This document shows positions 59,820 to 64,000 of a stretch of 64,000 nucleotides of DNA, piece after piece; the first letter of the stretch is position 1; every line of letters starts with the position of its first letter. The position numbers and the translations under genes are program-made. This DNA comes from CAVTYH01 sp963738835. Its GTDB lineage: Bacteria > Planctomycetota > Planctomycetia > Pirellulales > JADZDJ01. Below the pieces are notes generated by a model, which worked only from the letters and a program-made list of their open reading frames with translations, was not told where the DNA came from and made no database searches. The stretch spans positions 310,001 to 374,000 of the forward strand of contig CAVTYH010000005.1 of the NCBI GenBank assembly GCA_963738835.1. The letters run 5' to 3'.

Positions 59820-62800
59820 TCAGATCAGCCAAAAGGTCGACGCGGCCATTGCCGAGTATCTGGAGATTGCGGAGCAAGGGGTACTGCCCGATCGCGCGGC
59901 GTTTTTGGCCCGCCATGTGGAGATCGCCGAGCACTTAAAAGAGTTTTTGGCGGATTACGGTGCGACAAAACTCGCGAGTTCCGATCGAGCGAATAACCAG
60001 ATCGGACCAAATGATTTTCTTGTTCGCCCACCCCCTGGTAAATCTGCCGGTGCCGACATGCCGCGCGGCCAACCCAACAACATTATCATCGCCGTGTGTC
60101 CTGGCGGGCATCCCTTGCGAATACCTGTAGCACTGGCCGGGCAACGCGCAAAATGCCCAAAATGCGAGGCCGCATTCGTTGTCCCGAATCCCGTCGCTAA
60201 TGCAGCTCCGGACCAACGCCAGCAGACGCCGCGCGAGGTAACTGAACGTCACGACACGCTCAGTTTCAAAACGCCGAGCGCTGGTGACACCAGCGTGCCG
60301 ACTGCCGCCGGATTGACCGGCAAATCGAGTTCACTTTCTGCGATCGGCAGTCGCTTTGGCCAATTCGAACTTATCGAACTGCTCGGCGAAGGGGGATTCG
60401 GAGCGGTTTATCGAGCACACGACGTTCAATTGGATCGAGACGTTGCGCTCAAGCTCCCGCGCCCGGGGCCTTGGGGGATCGCGAAGAAGTAGCTCGCTTC
60501 CTGCGCGAAGCACAGGCCGCTGCGCAGTTGCAGCATGCAAACATCGTGGCCGTTTATGATGCCGGTCAAGTCAACGGCACATACTACATCGCCAGCGCCT
60601 ACATCCACGGAAAAACCCTGCGGCAAAAACTGGATGAATCGAAAACCGATTCCTCCTCCAGTTCATCGACAAAGTCAGCGGCAGCTGAGCGGCACATCAG
60701 CCAAACCAGCTATCGGGAAACCGCAGCATTGATTTCCAAGTTGGCATCGGCTCTGAATTATGCCCATCAGAAGGGCATTTTTCATCGCGATGTGAAGCCG
60801 GCCAACATCATGCTCGACGCCGACGGACAACCTCATCTCATGGACTTCGGCCTGGCGCGCCGACTGGAGGGTGATACGCTGCGCACCATGGAAGGCATCA
60901 AGATGGGCACGCCCGCATACATGAGTCCCGAGCAAGCTCAGGGTAAAAGCCATCTGGCAGATTCTCGCAGCGATCTGTGGAGCCTGGGAGTTATTCTCTA
61001 TGAGCTTCTGACGGGCCGCTTGCCGTTTGATTCGAAACAATTGGAAAATTTGCTGGTCGATATCTTGCAGCGGGAACCGGGGTTGCCGCGGAACATTGGC
61101 AAGTCGATCCCCAAGGATTTGGAGACGATTTGTTTGAAGTGTTTGGCCAAAGAGCCCGTGCGGCGTTACCCGACGTGCCAGCACCTGGCTGATGAGCTGG
61201 ACCACTGGCTGCGTGGCGAGCCGATTGCTGCCCGGCCCGTTGGACCACTGGAGCGCAGTTGGCGGTGGGCCCGACGGCGTCCTGCTGTGGCCGCGCTATC
61301 TGGCATGTTGCTGGTGGTCGCGGCGGCAATTGTGCTGATCGCTCCCATCATCGCCGTGCAACAATCTTGGCTGCGACAGAAGGCGGCCGGGTTGTTAACC
61401 GAGAAAGAACAGGTCGTCAAACAGCTCAATGAAACTCTGCAAGAACGCGATCAATCGATCAAAGACCGTGATCATTCGATCAACGAGCGCGATCAACTTC
61501 TCAAGGAACGCGACGCAGCTATTGCTCTGCAAACTCAATCTTTGAAGGAACGTGACGAGGCAATCCAACAGCAAAAGGAAGCGATGCAAATTGCCGAGCA
61601 ACGGAATGCCGCACTGCAGCAATCTTTGAAAGAGCGCGACGAAGCCGTAGCGGGTCAAAAGGAAGCCGAAGAGTTGGCTGAAGAGCGCAACGAGCCTCTC
61701 CAGGACCGGCTGGCTCGGAATCTGTTGCAACGCGCGGTGGTACAATACCGCGATGTGAAACTCTTCGATGCAATCGCATTGGCTGGGGCGGCCTACCGCA
61801 CTGCGCCTGTGGGCCGCCCGCTCCACGAATCAGCACGAGCCTTAGTCGCCGGTTGGTCAACGCAGATCGGCCAACCCATGTGGCACAATGGGGGCGTTTT
61901 TTCTGCGGCGTTCAGCACGGACGGAAACACGGTAATTACCGGTTCCGAAGACAGGACTGTACGTTTTTGGGACGCTTTTACCGGTCTGCCGCTGGCAACT
62001 CCCAGGGTCAACATCCAAGAGACTGCTGTTCGCGCGGTGGCTTTTAGCCCGGACGGGGCTAGCTATTTAACCGCCACTCACGGAGGTGCAATTCAACTCT
62101 GGGGCAAACAAGGCAGCACTCCGTTTGACTTAGACCATCGACCGATTTACACCGCGGCATTTAGCCCCGATGGCAGCGACTTCGTGGTGGCTAGCGATAG
62201 CGGACTTGCGCAAGTGGAACATCAAAACCAATCAATCGGTCGATTTTAAACACGCGGGCAAAGTCTTTGGCGCCGTGTTCAGCCCCGACGGGAAACTGGC
62301 GCTTACGGCCAGCGCCGATGGTACGGCGCAGTTGTGGGATGCCGCCACCGGGATGGCTGTCGGCAGGCCATTGCCGCATCCGAAGGAGGTGAGCGCGGTT
62401 GCGTTCAATCCCGATGGGCGTACTTTCCTCACCGGCTGCTTCGATGGCATGGTGCGACAGTGGAGTGTGAAAAATGGCGCACCCCAGGGCAAGCCGCTGC
62501 CGCACAAGGGTCGAATTTTTGCCGCCAATTTTAGTCCTGACGGACACACCATCATCACCGGTTGCGAGGACGGCACCGCGCGCCTGTGGGATGCAAAAAC
62601 TGATAAACAAATTTCTGATCCGCTCAGGCACAGTGGCTGGGTCGTGGCGGTTTCATTCAGTCCTGACGGCCGGGCCTTGCTAACCGCCAGCGGTGATGGC
62701 ACGGCGCGCTTGTGGCCTTTTCCGATCGTGCAACCGGTGGCCGAGCCCCTGCGCATCGGCAGTGCGGTCCAGGTGATGGAGTTTTCGGCCGATGCACAGT

Positions 62801-63764
62801 TCGTAGCCACCGCTGGGGAAGATAACAGCGTCTCGCTGTGGAATGCAAAAACAGGCAAGCCAATGGGGGAATTGCACGGACATAATAAGGCCGTTAGCAC
62901 GTTGGCCTTCAGAGCGGATGGTCGCATTTTGCTGACTGCCAGCGATGATTCCACAGCGCGATTGTGGGACACAAAAACTCAGCAGGCGCTGGGCGAGCCG
63001 CTGCAAGCTGACGCGCCGGTAAGCACGGCCGCATTCAGCCCCGATGGCGCTGCGGTATTAACCGCCAGCACCGACGGCAGTGCCCAACTGTGGAACGCAA
63101 CGACCGGCAAGCCGCTCGTAAAACTTTCTGGACACAAACAAACGATCAGCGATGCGGTGTTCAGCTCCGACGGCAAGATCATGCTGACCGGAAGCTACGA
63201 CGGCACGGCCCGCCTCTGGGATGTGCAAACCGGTAATCTCTCGGGTCAGCCAATCAAGCATGCCGCGCGAGTACTGGCTGTTGCACTCAGTCCCGACGGT
63301 CAGATGGTGCTCACGGGATGTTCCGACCAGACGGCCCAGCTCTGGAGCGCCAAAACCGGCAAGGCCTTATGCGCCCGCTGCGGCATGGCGACAACGTGGC
63401 GGCCGTGGCGTTTAGTCCCGATGGTCGATTGGCTGTCACTGGCGGCGCGGACGGGCGGATTTGCTGGTGGGATTCCGCCACCGGTTATCCTCTGGCCGAT
63501 GCGGTGCGGCACGACAGTCCGATTTCAGCCGTCGCATTTCGTGCCGATGGCCGGTCGCTGCTCGTCGGCAGTAACGACGGAACCGTGCGGCTCTGGAAAG
63601 TGCCGCAGCCGATGCCCGATAATCCCAAGTTGGTCGACGCCTGGGTTCGTGTTCAGACCCGACGACGGGTCGACGACCAGGGTGTCTTAAGCCATATCGA
63701 CGCCTCCGACTGGGCAGCAGCGCAAGCAGCGCTTAAATTATTGCGCAGCAACTTTGAGCCCTAA
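59800..63764 (+). CDS. Membrane Ser/Thr protein kinase with C-terminal WD40 repeats, three frameshifts
   Basis: ATG 59800. Residues 1-50: a short helical N-terminus typical of sigma-linked kinases. Next a zinc ribbon (CPGGHPLRIPVALAGQRAKC then PKC), then the kinase: LIELLGEGGFGAVYRAHDVQ, VALKLPRP, FHRDVKPANIMLDADGQPHL, MDFGLARRLEG, GTPAYMSPEQAQGKS and RSDLWSLGVILYELLTGRLP. A helix (ALSGMLLVVAAAIVLIAPII), a coiled coil of ERD units and at least ten WD40 units (VFSPDGKLALTASADGTAQL) follow. Frames change near 60468 (G run), 62210 (one GC missing; SGLARKWNIKT) and 63368. About 1,320 residues. Phosphorylation of the adjoining sigma factor is inference. Confidence 0.9.
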
Positions 63765-64000
63765 GCGAGAGTAAAAACAAGGCGCTTTCACTTGGCGACT
63801 TCGCGGACTCTAACACGATTTTGACGGAAGGTTGTGGCCGGCGCGCCTGACGACGAAGATTTGACGCTTCAAGAATGAATGAGGATGCTGGCGACACTGG
63901 TCAAATCGTCGGTGGCGCACACTTCAATCGGGCAAATTTTTGCAATTCAGAAGCACTAATATGCTATCGCTATCTCGAAGCTTCTGTGAGAAACCGACCA
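63765..64000. other. Intergenic end of window with no feature seen
   Basis: About 235 bases after the kinase stop. No coding frame, hairpin with T-run or repeat that I can support. Confidence 0.5.

Noticed and set aside
61440..61700. CRISPR-like short direct repeats
   Set aside because: They are in-frame coiled-coil codons in the kinase, with no constant spacers.

Overview
The window looks like a chromosomal piece of a Planctomycetota bacterium, probably Pirellulales-like and from a draft or metagenomic assembly. The indicators are PEP-CTERM and type I dockerin tails on secreted proteins, an extracellular autotransporter-type repeat protein, an ECF sigma factor overlapping a Ser/Thr kinase with WD40 repeats, a DUF4432 epimerase, a Tat-exported sugar isomerase, and long intergenic spacers filled with dispersed repeats. 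I see no rRNA, CRISPR array, transposase or prophage.

Layout. 0-5 kb (-): a large PATR-repeat surface protein running off the left edge. 5-6.5 kb: non-coding, with dispersed repeats. 6.5-11.5 kb: Tat-exported TIM-barrel isomerase, secreted endonuclease/exonuclease/phosphatase with dockerin and PEP-CTERM, DUF4432 epimerase, FAD-dependent halogenase/reductase-like enzyme. 11.7-21.8 kb (+): heavy-metal RND efflux (CusB, CusA), then a duplicated-permease NitT/TauT-type ABC transporter with its ATPase. 21.8-31.4 kb (-): TadG/VWA protein, HrpB helicase, RNase HI, sensor histidine kinase, PriA. 31.5-35.5 kb: nadD, a small conserved protein, a soluble histidine kinase that runs into repeats, a vsr fragment, a SurA-N-like secreted protein. 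35.8-43.4 kb: M16 protease, GNAT acetyltransferase, TPR-AAA+ ATPase, two tandem TPR-membrane paralogs. 43.4-46.1 kb (-): PEP-CTERM proteins. 46.3-52.4 kb: MoxR-type ATPase, quinone oxidoreductase, then an eroded cluster with fragments of a flavin disulfide oxidoreductase, a HlyD-type adaptor, PPK2 and acetate kinase among intact genes. 52.6-64 kb: tRNA-Gln, FHA-GAF-PP2C phosphatase, membrane spermidine-synthase-like protein, secreted protein, ECF sigma factor and STPK-WD40.

The most striking property is at base level. Eleven otherwise well-conserved genes are interrupted by about twenty frameshifts. In about twelve of them the conserved reading is restored by adding back one GC dinucleotide in a GCGC or GCGCGC tract; most others sit in homopolymers or next to GCGC. 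This points to a systematic read or assembly error (perhaps tied to base modification at GCGC) or to dinucleotide slippage, not to true gene decay. I therefore list these as single genes spanning their frameshifts. The fragments at 34.3, 43.4 and 48.9-51.6 kb look like genuine remnants or rearrangement junctions.
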